Origin: Silurus meridionalis
Taxonomy: Eukaryota > Chordata > Actinopteri > Siluriformes > Siluridae
Direction of reading: 5' to 3'
Assembly (NCBI RefSeq): GCF_014805685.1
Contig: NC_060892.1
Span: forward strand, 638,990-702,989
DNA: 64,000 nt
The translations under genes and the position numbers were made by a program. Shown here piece by piece: positions 1-13,058 of the stretch; position 1 is the first letter of the stretch, and every line of letters starts with the position of its first letter. The notes beneath the pieces were generated by a model. It had not been told where the DNA came from, did not search any database, and saw nothing but the letters and a program-made list of their open reading frames with translations.

Positions 1-370
1 GTGTAAATGCATTCAGTCTAAAAAAAACATATTTATATGAAATATGAAATATAAAAAATATAACAATGCAAACTGTATAAAAAACAGACTCACACTAAAA
101 CCATGCTGAAGCAGACGTGTGCAAAAAAGATCAAAGGGAATGTGATATGGATTATTTTGTGATCTGCAAACACGTCTGTATGGTCACCTGATGGTCGCTG
201 GACATTTTGAACTCGTTTCTCTGCAGAAATGCTCCGTTGTGTATGAACACAGTGTCATTTATCCTGAGCTTTTCTTTATTAATACCTCGTATCTGCATGT
301 TTTTACAACATAACATCAGTCACGTATAAAGTGGTTATATATTTTATATATTTTATTTATTTTTTAATTT
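1..370. other. Intergenic, no feature seen
   Basis: AT-rich unique-looking DNA. I see no coding exon, no transposon end and no tandem repeat in it. Confidence 0.5.
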
Positions 371-411
371 GTTTATATATATACTGTATATATATATATA
401 TATATAATATT

Positions 412-449
<38 letters not shown>

Positions 450-467
450 ATGAAAGAAATGCTTACA

Positions 468-525
<58 letters not shown>

Positions 526-551
526 TTAATAATAATAATAATAATAATAAA
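371..551. repeat. (TA)n followed by (AAT)n microsatellites
   Basis: A TA dinucleotide tract to about 446 is followed after about 20 bases by a long ATA/AAT trinucleotide run to 551. The Leu/Ile-rich reading frame on the minus strand across this stretch is a by-product of the repeat, not a gene. Confidence 0.95.
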
Positions 552-1689
552 CCTGGGATTAAAAAATAGATATTTTTAGTTGTTGTTGTTTTCACTTGTA
601 GGCTGCAGTTTTTATACTTGTAAAATGTACATGTTTATAATTGTCTGTATTTCTGAGGATAAAAAGGAGGAAGTCCCACGCAGATTAATGTACACATTAT
701 TCTCATGTTTCTCTTTTTCACCTTAATATTTAATCCAACACACAATGTCAAGGTCACTGACATGTTTTTCTGGATTAACATTATTAATAATCCATTCCCT
801 TTTTTATAATCAAAATAATAACAAATATTTATATTACACATCATTTAGGATCAGAATTTGTGAATTTATTGGCAAAATGTCAGAAAAGAAAGCAGATCAC
901 ATTTTTCAATCTTTTTCTAACAAATATGAACAATGATAATAATCATATATAAATATAAATTAATATGAATAATATCAAATATAAAATACATCTAAAATTT
1001 ATATTTTTATATCAGCACATCTCTCATACTCTCTTGAACACAATACAAATAGAAATATGTATAATTTTGTCCACACCGGTGTGGTTTATTGAAAGAGAAC
1101 TATTTCAGATACACAGTGTGATGAGTTCCTGAGTCTGGGGCTTTAACACCAGAACACTAAATCTACTTGTCTCAGAGAAGATTCTGGTTTTTCAGGAGCA
1201 CCAGCAGAAGCTCAGCAGCAGCGAGCCGGAGTGTGTGAGTGGTCATGAAGCACCGGATTGTAAATATGGGGAATGTGGAGGGGATAAAATGGAGTGATCT
1301 GGGATTTAATGTAGAAAAAACAGGTCAGATGAAATGTTCAGGTGCAGTCAGGTGCAGGATCTGAGCTCAGAGTTTGAGCTTCAGTCTAAATTTCCGAAAA
1401 ATAATATTTAACTGTGTTGTTGTGTGAAAAAAAAAAAACACATTTAGATGTTTGTTAATAAATGCTTTAATATGAAATTCCAAACACAGAGGGTTTTTTT
1501 TCTACACAATATGTCCGTATCTGCATTGTTCTTCCAAGGTCAAGTTCAGGGCAGAGAGCGGTGCGGATGGAGTGACCATTAAACACGCTGCACTGCCCCC
1601 TAGCGGCACTGCGGGCAACTGCCACAAATTAATGACCACAACGAGGTTCGAATTCACTTTAGAGACAAAAGCATTTCCAGCCATTAGTG
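552..1689. other. Intergenic, no gene seen
   Basis: AT-rich sequence with only short open frames lacking recognisable domains. It includes short A and T homopolymers near 1428 and 1493. Confidence 0.45.
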
Positions 1690-2016
1690 GATCTTCACCA
1701 AACTGTTAAAGGCACAAAGCCAGCTCCATTAAGATATGCTTTACATGAGTTGGAGTGGAAGATCACCTGCTGTAAACATCCAGCCCTATTGAACACCTTT
1801 GTGATGAATGTGAATGCTGACTGCACCGAGGCCTCCTCACCTTCTCACCTACACCCATACCTGACTTTACTAACACCCTTGTGGCTGAAGAACATGGAAC
1901 AGATTCCCAGAAGAGTGGAGGTTATTAAACAGCAAATGGGAACTACAATGTGGAATGGGATGTTTCGAAAAGAAGCATGGACAGGTGTCCACAAACTTTT
2001 GGCCCTGAGTGTATCT
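1690..2016 (+). repeat. Dispersed TIR-family element, partial copy
   Basis: This matches, in order, blocks seen at 14.2, 16.5, 24.2, 42.96, 57 and 59.6 kb: a cacaaagccagct block, a block like tgaatgctgactgcacc, a 'cctcctcaccttctcacctac' style block, a cccagaagagtggag block, and an end reading ggtgtccacaaacttttggcc. It looks like the right-hand portion of a non-autonomous DNA transposon whose ends resemble TATGGCCAAAAGTATTGG. The 116-residue frame across it is accidental. Confidence 0.7.
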
Positions 2017-2431
2017 GTTTTAAATAAATCACATTGAAATGATTCTGTTTACAGTTTGTGATTGTTCACACTTTCTGATCTTCTTGTGAGCAGTGTTTCT
2101 CAAACTACTGTAATAATGTTCACTTGTCTGTAGTTACAAACTCCTGATTAACCACCTTCAGGAACACACACGGAGTAATCTGGGGTACGTAATGCTGAGG
2201 GCTGTATTCTATACCTGAGGTCTGAACATAAAACACACACACTGGAGATTAAAAACAGAAATAAACTGCAAAAGCTGCAGATTGGATCAGGAGGAAACAG
2301 AGGAATATCAGAGTCCGAGGCAGAGAAAAGAGAATAAAGAGATTCGATTTTTCTGCTAATCGTTAATAAGAGAAGAACTGATTGTAGTGCTGCTCGGAGT
2401 GTTCTTGTGTTTCTGAGTGTTGCATTTACTG

Positions 2432-2459
2432 TCATTCATTCATTCATTCATTCATTCAT

Positions 2460-2502
<43 letters not shown>

Positions 2503-2504
2503 TT
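2432..2504. repeat. (ATTC)n / (TTTA)n tetranucleotide repeat
   Basis: A CATT run switches directly into a TTTA run at about 2460. Confidence 0.95.
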
Positions 2505-2689
2505 CTAGTTTGTAAATTATGGTGATGGTGTTTATATTTTATGGGCAATTCTGAACTGAAATGAAAGTAAAACTCAACTTTTTCTAAACTAATAACTAAT
2601 AACTACTGTTATGTGCATGGGGACGAGACGAATGTCCTTACGAAGACAAAACTGTGACAGATTTTACTTCTTGGATGGAAATGTATTTA

Positions 2690-2728
2690 TGTTTACTACA
2701 TTTGGGAGATGCCTTCATCCAGAGCAAC

Positions 2729-2778
<50 letters not shown>

Positions 2779-2862
2779 TCATTTGGGAAAGGTTAAGGGC
2801 TGAGTGGTGGAGTGGGGGTGCTGGGATTTGAACTCACAACCTTCTGTTCAGAATTCTCTGAA
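2690..2862 (-). repeat. tRNA-derived SINE with internal (ATT)n expansion
   Basis: On the minus strand the right end carries a Pol III B-box-like stretch (GGTTGTGAGTTCAAATCC, rc of about 2827-2844) and the left end carries the tail block atgccttcatccagagcaac. The ATT microsatellite at 2729-2778 separates head and tail. Other copies lie at 6.8, 41.2, 50.0, 50.15, 58.6 and 62.5 kb. Confidence 0.7.
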
Positions 2863-2998
2863 CAGACATTTCTCCTGTAAATCTAAAGGTCACCTGGTGT
2901 TTAATTAGATTCATGATGTCACAAGAAAAAAGTCAGATTTCTCAGTTTCTCACTTAAGACTGTTTTATTAACTCCCTTATAAAGGTCATAGACACATA

Positions 2999-4554
2999 CA
3001 GTGAGTGCAGAATTATTAGGCAAGTTGTATTTTTGAGGATTAATTTTATTTGAGGATTTAATTTGAACAACAACCATGTTCTCAATGAACACAAAAAACT
3101 CATTAATATCAAAGCTGAATATTTTTGGAAGTAGTTTTTAGTTTTAGCTATTTTAGGGGGATATCTGTGTGTGCAGGTGACTATTACTGTGCATAATTAT
3201 TAGGCAACAACAAAAACAAATTCATACCCATTTCAATTATTTATTTTACCAGTGAAACCAATATAACATCTCAACATTCACAAATATACATTTCTGACAT
3301 TCAAAACCAAACAAAAACAAATCAGTGACCAATATAGCCACCTTTCTTTGCAAGGACACTCAAAAGCCTGCCATCCATGGATTCTGTCAGTGTTTTGATC
3401 TGTTCACCATCAACATTGCGTGCAGCAGCAACCACAGCCTCCCAGACACTGTTCAGAGAGGTGTACTGTTTTCCCTCCTTGTAAATCGCACATTTGATGA
3501 TGGACCACAGGTTCTCAATGGGGTTCAGATCAGGTGAACAAGGAGGCCATATCATTAGATTTTCTTCTTTTATACCCTTTCTTGCCAGCCACGCTGTGGA
3601 GTACTTGGGCGTGTGTGATGGAGCATTGTCCTGCATGAAAATCATGTTTTCTTGAAGGATGCAGACTTCTTCCTGTACCACTGCTTGAAGAAGGTGTCTT
3701 CCAGAAACTGGCAGTAGGACTGGGAGTTCAGCTTGACTCCATCCTCAACCCGAAAAGGCCCCACAAGCTCATCTTTGATGATACCAGCCCAAACCAGTAC
3801 TCCACCTCCACCTTGCTGGCGTCTGAGTCGGACTGGAGCTCTCTGCCCTTTACCAATCCAGCCACGGGCCCATCCATCTGGCCCATCAAGACTCACTCTC
3901 ATTTCATCAGTCCATAAAACCTTAGAAAAATCAGTCTTGAGATATTTCTTGGCCCAGTCTTGACGTTTCAGCTTGTGTGTCTTGTTCAGTGGTGGTCGAC
4001 TTTCTGCCTTTCTTACCTTGGCCATGTCTCTGAGTATTGCACACCTTGTGCTTTTGGGCACTCAGTGATGTTGCAGCTCTGAAATATGGCCAAACTGGTG
4101 GCAAGTGGCATCTTGGCAGCTGCACGCTTGACTTTTCTCAGTTCACGGGCAGTTATTTTGCGCCTTGGTTTTTCCACACGCTTCTTGCGACCCTGTCGAC
4201 TATTTTGAATGAAACGCTTGATTGTTCGATGATCACGCTTCAGAAGCTTGGCTATTTTAAGACTGCTGCATCCCTCTGCAATATATCTCACTATTTTTGA
4301 CTTTTCTGAGCCTGTCAAGTCCTTCTTTTGACCCATTTTGCCAAAGGAAAGGAAGTTGCCTAATAATTATGCACACCTGATATAGGGTGTTGATGTCATT
4401 AGACCACACCCCTTCTCATTACAGAGATGCACATCACCTAATATGCTTAATTGGTAGTAGGCTTTCCAGCCTATACAGCTTGGAGTAAGACAACATGCAT
4501 AACGAGGATGATGTGGTCAAAATACTCATTTGCCTAATAATTCTGCACTCCCTG
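2999..4554 (-). mobile_element. Tc1/mariner transposon, DD37E type, nearly complete
   Basis: The element is 1,556 bp and is flanked by a TA target duplication (2997-2998 and 4555-4556). The terminal inverted repeats begin CAGTGAGTGCAGAATTATTA on the left and CAGGGAGTGCAGAATTATTA on the right (read inward). A second, internal copy of the TGCATAATTATTAGGCAAC motif sits about 190 bases in from the left end (3189-3208) and from the right end (4355-4374), which is an IR/DR arrangement. The transposase is on the minus strand. A spacing of 37 residues between the second Asp and the Glu places it with the DD37E (TRT/ITmD37E-like) Tc1 group rather than the common DD34E elements. A truncated sister copy lies at 13,059-13,843. 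Confidence 0.93.
3322..4336 (-). pseudogene. Tc1-family transposase, DD37E, frameshifted
   Basis: This is a cut-and-paste DNA transposase, acting in the nucleus at the element's IR/DR ends. The N-terminal piece (4336 to about 4013) starts MGQKKDLTGSEK and carries the paired-like helix-turn-helix region (EGCSSLKIAKLL) and a basic stretch. The middle piece (about 4061-3642) has the first catalytic Asp in LWTDE and a GGGGVLVW block. The C-terminal piece (3681-3322) has the second Asp in MQDNAPSHT and the Glu in DLNPIENLW, and ends KKGGYIGH. The three pieces lie in different frames with changes near 4013-4061 and 3642-3681, so this copy encodes no intact enzyme. Total length is about 340 residues, normal for Tc1 transposases. 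Confidence 0.9.
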
Positions 4555-4556
4555 TA

Positions 4557-5041
4557 TGAAGTACAGAATCGCTCAAAAGTGAGTGCACCCCTCACATTTT
4601 AGCAGCTATTTAAGTATCTTCGTAAGGGTCAATACAAATGAAACTTGTATATATTTTATTATTTTAGAGTATCAGTGTGCAGTTTGTGAAGCAGTACAGA
4701 TTTACTGTCCTCTGAAAATAACTCAACAAACAGCCATTATTGTATAAATACCTGCCAACAGAATTGCAGTAAATATCAGCCCAAACCTGTAGAAATTAGA
4801 TTTCGTTGTAGATGTGCGGTTTTTTATATTCGTTGTCGAAAAAGTAAATATAATCACGAGCGGTTTTTACAGTTATTGTGTTTACTTTAATTGACCAGCA
4901 GGTGGCAGTAATGCCACACGTGTACCCCTGTGGCAGAGACTTTGGAAAAAAAAACAAATCTTGATCACAGTTCAATACTGTATATAAACTTTATTTTGGA
5001 ATAGTGGAAGTTGGTTAAAGCAGGAAACAAACACCATAAAT
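4557..5041. other. Intergenic, no feature seen
   Basis: Unique-looking AT-rich DNA between the Tc1 element and the next repeat. No exon or tandem repeat is recognised. Confidence 0.45.
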
Positions 5042-5600
5042 AAATTCAATTCAATTCAATTCAATTCAATCCATTTTTATTTGTATTGAGCTTTTAATAA
5101 TGAACATTGTCTCAGAGCAGCTTTACACAGATAATGTGGTGATAAAAGTGAAGATGTTCTTTATAAGTGTAAGTTTGTCCCTGATGAACAAGTCGGTGGA
5201 GACTGTGGTGAAGGAAAAACTCCCTGAGATGCAGAAGGAAGAAACCTTGAGAGGAACCAGACTCAGAGGGAACCCATCCTCATCTGTGTTCCACCGAATG
5301 TCCATTTATTACAGATAAATGATGTTGAGGTGCAGTGATGGAGATCAGAGCAAACTGTAGTCCTGAGTCAGTGTAGAAGACTGTTGATATTAACTACAGT
5401 CCAAATCCATCCTCAAAGCTCCTGTTCTTACTCCGTAATCTCATGGATCTCCAGGGCGTTGATGAGAAACATCTCCAGCTGAACAGAGTCGCCTCCAATC
5501 AAAGAGAACATCATCCAGAAGAAGACCTGAACGAAGGGCGAAGGGACCATAACCTGCAGTGGAGGGTGGATTCAGGATCAGGACCCATTCTATTCACTTT
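5042..5600 (+). repeat. Dispersed repeat with (AATTC)n head
   Basis: It begins with a (TTCAA)n pentamer run (5044-5071) followed by a 'tttttatttgtattgagc' block, then 'gaggaaccagactcagaggg' and 'actgtagtcctgagtc' blocks. Related sequence recurs near 50,630-50,815 ('gaaactccctgagatgatctgagg') and 52,270-52,560 ('attacagtccaattccatc'). This is the structure of a common fish dispersed repeat; I cannot assign its class firmly. Confidence 0.55.
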
Positions 5601-5784
5601 CTGCTCAAATCAAGTTGTTCTCTGGTTTTGTTTATAATATAAATCAGAACATTTGAATACTTTATCAGCTTAAAGCTTAATAATCCACTTTGAGGAACTT
5701 TTTTTGTGTTGTAATTAAATACTGTAGAATTTGAGTATAAATAAATAAAATCATGCTTTTTTCTTACAAACAACAAAACTGTGG

Positions 5785-6085
5785 AATTTTTTCCCCATTG
5801 AGATAAAACAAGTTGAATCTATAAGTGTTTTTAAATCTGCTCTTGAAACTAGATTTTTCAGGAGAGCTTCAAGTGATTTTTTATTATTTTATATTTTTGT
5901 GATGTATCTGTATCTCGTAATGTTTATTTTATTTACTTATTGTATTGTCTTATTAATATTATTATTATTATTATTATTATTGTTTTTTTTCTTCCTATGT
6001 TTATGCCTGGAAAGGGCTTTGAGATGTAACGTTTAAAAGCAGTATATAAAATAAAGATGATGATTATTATTATGGTTATTATTAA
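5785..6085 (+). mobile_element. LINE 3' tail fragment
   Basis: The sequence has the look of a fish non-LTR 3' UTR: a polar tail reading 'gggctttgagatgtaacg', then 'agcagtatataaaataaag', ending in a degenerate ATT-rich repeat. No reverse transcriptase remains. Confidence 0.5.
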
Positions 6086-6815
6086 AGTAAGGGATGAGAT
6101 TACGCATCACAATGCACTGCTATAAAATACGGTCGATTGATCTGCCATGACTGCACAGAGAAAGTTTAATTACTGATTGTTGTTTTGTACACTTTATAAG
6201 CATCACAAGCGCACCTTCATCCAGATGTTGTCATGAACCATTTTCAGCACAATGTCAGTGATAATCAGAGTCTCTGTCTCTAGAACTGGAGAAGATATTA
6301 GTCTTTCTAAACCTCAGTACCATCGCTGTATTGACTTCACTCATACTCGTACTCGTACATGTCTTTGTTTACTGTTGTAGGTTCAAAGGTGCTCGTTCTC
6401 AAGGTCATCGCTGCAGTCCTGAAGCTTATCCATGTTCAAACACACACCTGACTGAAGGCTTTAAAGTGAAATAGGTCTGAAGACATTATTTAGTGTACAG
6501 AGACTGGCTGGAGAGGAGATGAAGAACTTCCACTGAGGTTTGTGAATATTTTTCCATGCTCAGTATTTCCCACCTTTCCCAGGAGTCCATCGCTCCTCAC
6601 CAAAACAGTGTGTTCAAAGCATCATCAAATTCAGGCCATGGCATGTTTCCCAAAGTTCAAAGTCTACTTTATATTCTTAATCAAATTCCCGGCATTAAGA
6701 AAAGTGAAAAATACGTTTTTATTCACACATAATTTCACATGCTTTCTGTACTTGATGTTGTAGATTAGATATTTGTAAATCACAATAAATCCAATTGTAG
6801 AAAAATGTTCTAAAT
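6086..6815. other. Intergenic, no feature seen
   Basis: No gene, transposon end or tandem repeat recognised. Confidence 0.4.
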
Positions 6816-6819
6816 AAAA

Positions 6820-7020
6820 CCATTGTGGTTATGATGTTGGACTTCTGATCAAAAGGTTGTGAGTTTAAATCCCAGCACCACCAAACTGCCCTGCTGGACC
6901 TTTACCCATCAACTGCTCAGTTTTATAGAGGTCATGTGAATGTAAATGCTTTCCCTGTGCGCCATGTTTCCAGATGTTTTCCCACTGTGGGATCAATAAA
7001 GGTGTATCTTATCTTTCTGT
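6820..7020 (+). repeat. tRNA-derived SINE
   Basis: The head has an A-box-like region (tggttatgatgttggactt) and a B-box-like region (GGTTGTGAGTTTAAATCC). The tail reads 'gtgggatcaataaaggtg', a form seen at the 3' ends of fish SINEs and LINEs. Confidence 0.65.
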
Positions 7021-7239
7021 CTCATGATTTGCCCCTGATCTCGTGGTACCTGTATTGAGGATGGGTTTTGTTCTGCATCTTCAGGTTGGTCCCAAAATAC
7101 TAGATGCATGTGCATGGTGAACTGATCTGGTGAAATATTCCATCCGCCTCACACTCAGTGTTCCTGTGATAGGCTCTGGATCCAATATATATGACGGTAT
7201 TCTAACTGGAGTAACTGGTGCAGTTCTGACCTGCGTGTG

Positions 7240-7715
7240 TTTCCACGTCTGCAATTTCATCATGGACAGCAAACGTGAAATTCTGCATTCTGCAAGAGAC
7301 TTTTGACGTGATGTACTTTCAGCATATGGCGACGCTGCAACGAGTTGTTCGAGGTGTTTCGAGCGGCACGTGAGCTTCAACAGTGGAAGAACATCGCTGG
7401 AAGACGAAGAGAGATCAGGAAGACCTTCAACGAGCTCAACCCCCAAAAATGTCGAAACTGGTCAGCATCACGATCCACATGATCTCACTTCCGCACCCAC
7501 CTACTCGCCAGATGTGGACTTCCACCCTCTTCTCAAAGATGAAGATGCAGCTCAAAGATCCGGCACGAATCGCAGCTGGGAAGGAGACTTCCAGGACACG
7601 TTCCAGAAGAAGACTGGGAGCTGTATTACTGTGCAAGGAGACTATTTTTAAGGTGATGGTGTGAAAATGTAGATAAAAAAAGAACTTCTTGTAAACAGAG
7701 CGAGTCTCCAAACTT
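7240..7715 (+). pseudogene. Mariner-family transposase remnant, internally deleted
   Basis: Translated fragments match the two ends of a mariner transposase. An N-terminal part reads SGRTSLEDEERSGRPSTSS (from 7376) and a C-terminal part contains a YSPDVDFHP-like block and ends with QGDYF (about 7637-7651). The central catalytic region between them is missing: the whole remnant is about 450 bp where an intact coding region would be about 1 kb. It is joined by small shifts between two plus frames. No clear terminal inverted repeats are visible. Confidence 0.7.
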
Positions 7716-7726
7716 TTTTATACAAA

Positions 7727-7727
<1 letters not shown>

Positions 7728-7760
<33 letters not shown>

Positions 7761-7797
7761 TATATAAATATATAAATATATAAATATATAAATATAA
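7728..7797. repeat. (TA)n and (TATAAATA)n repeat
   Basis: A TA run followed by four ATATAA units. Confidence 0.9.
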
Positions 7798-7799
7798 GC

Positions 7800-9600
7800 T
7801 ATTCATATATGAAAGTGTAATAATTGTTTGCAGATTGTAGTCAATGTTCTTCCCACTAATGTCAAATGCTTTTTCTTCCCACCAGCAGCTCCTCTCCGTT
7901 TCAGGAACATCTGCCTGAGGCTATCATGTGAATATTTTGCTACATGTGAAGCCGGCTTTCAAGAACAGCTGGTCTTCCTGTGTCACATGCCTCTATAGTA
8001 CACGTGGAGGAAAGAGCTGTCTACCGTATTCTCACAGGTTTTCTCAGTTGCTTTCGAGCGTTTCTCAGATCAGAAATGAAATTCTCAAAACTACTTGTTC
8101 AACCTCTCCGTCATGTAATCACTTGTAAACATCATAAAAGCATTTCGTTGTTGCTTTGATAAAATTGCGAATGTTTTTTACATTCATTTAATAGATTGTG
8201 TTCAAGTGTCTGCTGTTTCCAACATTATCAGTTGTTTATCTTCATGTTGATCAAAATATATTCTACTGGTTTCACAGTTTTAACCCCCAAAACATCTCAG
8301 CATCAGTTCATTATATAAATCATTGAATGCAAAATGATCAAATCAGTTGTCATCATCTGTCATCTAAACTTTTATTAAACTTTATTTTGTAAATGTGTTG
8401 AATTGATGAATTGTGCAGATGAATCTTGAACGTCACTAATGAAGGCAAGTGAACGACATCAGATCAACCAATAATCAACCAGTTCTCTAAAACAGGTCAA
8501 AGGTGAATCTCGTGAACCTTCAACTTCTTGGCGACAAAACACAGAATTACAATTTCTGAAAATGGATTAAAAACCTGGAAACAAACAGACACTAATACAG
8601 TACAGTAAAAATGTGAATCCTGTCTGGTCTCTTACAATCAATAGAAATCAAATAAATACATTTGTGCTGCTGAAATTCATTCACTTCAAAGCAACTGAGA
8701 AAAACTGTAATACAAGACCTCACAGACGCACGTGATTATCTAATATTGTGATTTACAGGGAAGAAAGCATGACCCTGCCACCTAGAGCCCATGATCAGTT
8801 TTGCTCCATTAGCTTATGATCATTGATGGCTGTGACTTTGTCAGGATTCAAATCACTTTATCACCAAATCTCTGTGTGATAAGAAATTCAATATGTTGAT
8901 ACACAGGTTTATTTCTATACATGTTTACAAACACAAAAATAATTTACTGATATTGTGCTTTCGAAATAGGAGTTCAGATGTTCAGATCCAAACTACTTTT
9001 AGGTTTAAACTTTAGTAAACTCAACCCAAATGACAAGGCAGAATTTTAGAAATGATAAAAATAGGAGCGATAGGACACTGAGTTGTGTAGAAATACATTG
9101 TTTCGTATCAGCATCTCATGCTGCATTGTCCTATTTCCTTTACTCAGTTGCTGTATGGGTATGTACTGTGCCATGACAGTGACTTATAGGTTTTCTGTGC
9201 TGTGCTGTAATATTGCCTGCTCTTCACTTTTTCACAGACACAGTAACAGTGCCACTAGACGAATGGCTCCCAGAAGGACAGTGACAGTTATGCTCTTACT
9301 GCTGCTGGGATGATGAGCACCTTTCACAGTGATGATGATCATGAAAGATATCATCATCTTTGCTGGTGCTGCAGAGAAGAACATGGTCCAAATTGACGCT
9401 TATCATAGACGGTGTCTCCCAGCCTTTCTATAGATATGTGTTAAACTGTTCAATAACCTCAAAGCACTGTGGGACATGTGTTTCTAAATGTTATGCATTT
9501 TCATTAACAAGGATTAACAAAGGGAGAAGCGTTACAGGGAAATAATCAACAATGCTGAGGTGTGATGCAACCTGAAACAACACCTGTGTCTGAAACTTCT
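7800..9600. other. Intergenic, no gene seen
   Basis: About 1.8 kb of AT-rich DNA with short, domain-free open frames only. No repeat boundary recognised. Confidence 0.4.
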
Positions 9601-9609
9601 CCCTGTCTC

Positions 9610-12600
9610 CTACATACTGCACTATATCACACAATTACTGCACTATCACACATCTACTGCACTATCACACTCTACATCTACTGCACTATATCATACAATT
9701 ACTGCACTATCACACATCTACTGCACTATCACACTCTACATCTACTGCACTATATCACACAATTACTGCACTATCACACATCTACTGCACTATCACACTC
9801 TACATCTACTGCACTATATCACACAATTACTGCACTATCACACATCTACTGCACTATCACACTCTACATCTACTGCACTATCACACAATTACTGCACTAT
9901 CACACATCTACTGCACTATCACACTCTACATCTACTGCACTATATCACACAATTACTGCACTATCACACATCTACTGCACTATCACACTCTACATCTACT
10001 GCACTATATCACACAATTACTGCACTATCACACATCTACTGCACATCTACTGCACTATCACACATCTACTGCACTATCACACATCTACTGCACTATCACA
10101 CTCTACATCTACTGCACTATCACACTCTACTGCACTATCACACATCTACTGCACTATCACACATCTACTGCACAATTACACTCTACATCTACTGCACTAT
10201 AACACTCTACATCTACTGCACTATCACACATCTACTGCACTATCACACATCTACTGCACTATCACACTCTACATCTACTGCACTATCACACATCTACTGC
10301 ACTATCACATCTACTGCACAATTACACTCTACATCTACTGCACTATCACTCTACATCTACTGCACTATCACACTCTACATCTACTGCACTCACACTCTAC
10401 ATCTACTGCACATCTACTGCACTATCACACATCTACTGCACAATTACACTCTACATCTACTGCTATCACATCTACTGCACTATCACACATCTACTGGACA
10501 ATTACACTCTACATCTACTGCACTATCACACTCTACATCTACTGCACTATCACACATCTACTGCACAATTACACTCTACATCTACTGCACTATCACACAT
10601 CTACTGCACTATCACACATCTACTGCACAATTACACTCTACATCTACTGCACTATCACACTCTACATCTACTGCACTATCACACTCTACATCTACTGCAC
10701 TATCACACTCTACATCTACTGCACTATCACACATCTACTGCACTATCACACTCTACATCTACTGCACTATCACACATCTACTGCACTCACACTCTACATC
10801 TACTGCACATCTACTGCACTATCACATCTACTGCACTATCACATCTACTGCACTATCACACATCTACTGCACTATCACACTCTACATCTACTGCACTATC
10901 ACACATCTACTGCACTATCACACTCTACATCTACTGCACTATCACACTCTACATCTACTGCACTATCACACTACATCTACTGCACATCACACTCTACATC
11001 TACTGCACTATCACACATCTACTGCACTATCACACTCTACATCTACTGCACTATCACACTCTACATCTACTGCACTATCACACTCTACTGCACTATCACA
11101 CATCTACTGCACTATCACACTCTACATCTACTGCACTATCACACATCTACTGCACTATCACACTCTACTGCACTATCACACTCTACATCTACTGCACTAT
11201 CACACTCTACATCTACTGCACTATCACACATCTACTGCACTATCACACATCTACTGCACTATCACACCCTACATCTACTGCACTATCACACTCTACATCT
11301 ACTGCACAATCACACTCTACATCTACTGCACTATCACACTCTACATCTACTGCACTATCACACTCTACATCTACTGCACTATCACACTCTATATCTACTG
11401 CACTATCACACTCTACTGCACTATCACACATCTACTGCACTATCACACTCTACATCTACTGCACTATCACACATCTACTGCACTATCACACTCTACATCT
11501 ACTGCACTATCACACTCTACATCTACTGCACTATCACACTTCTACTGCACTATCACACATCTACTGCACTATCACACTCTACATCTACTGCACTATCACA
11601 CATCTACTGCACTATCATACATCTACTGCACAATTACACTCTACATCTACTGCACTATCACACATCTACTGCACTATCACACTCTACATCTACTGCACTA
11701 TCACATCTACTGCACTATCACTCTACATCTACTGCACTATCACATCTACTGCACTATCACACTCTACATCTACTGCACTATCACACTCTACATCTACTGC
11801 ACAATTACACTCTACATCTACTGCACTATCACACTCTACATCTACTGCACTATCACACATCTACTGCACAATTACACTCTACATCTACTGCACTATCACA
11901 CATCTACTGCACTATCACACTCTACATCTACTGCACTATCACACTCTACATCTACTGCACTATCACACCTCTACATCTACTGCACTATCACACATCTGCA
12001 CTATCACACATCTACTGCACATCTACTGCACATCTACTGCACTATCACTCTACATCTACTGCACAATTACACTCCACATCTACTGCACCATCACACATCT
12101 ACTGCACAATCACACTCTACATCTACTGCACAATCACACTCTACATCTGCTGCACTATCACACAGCTACTGCACAATTACACTCCACATCTACTGCACAA
12201 TTACACACATCTACTGCACTATCACACTCTACATCTACTGCACTATCACACTCTACATCTACTGCACTATCACACATCTACATCTACTGCACTATCACAC
12301 ATCTGCACTATCACACATCTACTGCTATCACATCTACTGCACTATCATACATCTACTGCACTATCACTCTACATCTACTGCTATCACATCTACTGCACTA
12401 TCATACATCTACTGCACAATCACACTCTACATCTACTGCACAATCACACTCTACATCTGCTGCACTATCACACAGCTACTGCACAATTACACTCCACATC
12501 TACTGCACAATTACACTCCACATCTACTGCACAATTACACTCTACATCTGCTGCACTATCACACAGCTACTGCACAATTACACTCTACATCTGCACTATC

Positions 12601-13058
12601 ACACAGCTACTGCACAATTACACTCTACATCTGCACTATCACATCTACTGCACTATCACATCTACTGCACAATCACACTCTACATCTGCACTATCACACT
12701 CTACATCTGCTGCACTATCACACAGCTACTGCACAATTACACTCTACATCTACTGCACAATCACACTCTACATCTGCTGCACTATCACACAGCTACTGCA
12801 CAATTACACTCTACATCTGCACTATCACACAGCTACTGCACAATTACACTCTACATCTACTGCTATCACATCTACTGCACTATCACATCTACTGCACAAT
12901 CACACTCTACATCTGCTGCACTATCACATCTACTGCACTATCACACCCTACATCTACTGCTATCACATCTACTGCACAATTACACTCCACATCTACTGCA
13001 CTATCACACAGCTACTGCACAATTACACTCTACATCTACTGCTATCACATCTACTGCA
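9610..13058. repeat. 3.4 kb minisatellite (19/24-bp units)
   Basis: The array is built from two interleaved units: a 19-bp unit ACATCTACTGCACTATCAC and a 24-bp unit that is the same with ACTCT added in front. Variants replace CACTATCAC with CACAATTAC. Towards the 3' end, units carrying 'ctgctgcac' and 'cacagctactg' become common, so variant types are spatially clustered. The canonical unit has no TAA, TAG or TGA on the plus strand in any frame, so a 1,183-residue frame runs through it. Its translation simply cycles through three frames of the unit and is not a gene. The right edge abuts a truncated Tc1 copy. Confidence 0.97.

Noticed and set aside
353..595. 80-residue hydrophobic frame resembling a membrane peptide
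   Set aside because: It reads (AAT)n and (TA)n microsatellites; Leu/Ile content comes from the repeat.
9610..13058. CRISPR-like array
   Set aside because: Units are contiguous with no unique spacers and unit length varies between 19 and 24 bp. It is a eukaryotic minisatellite.
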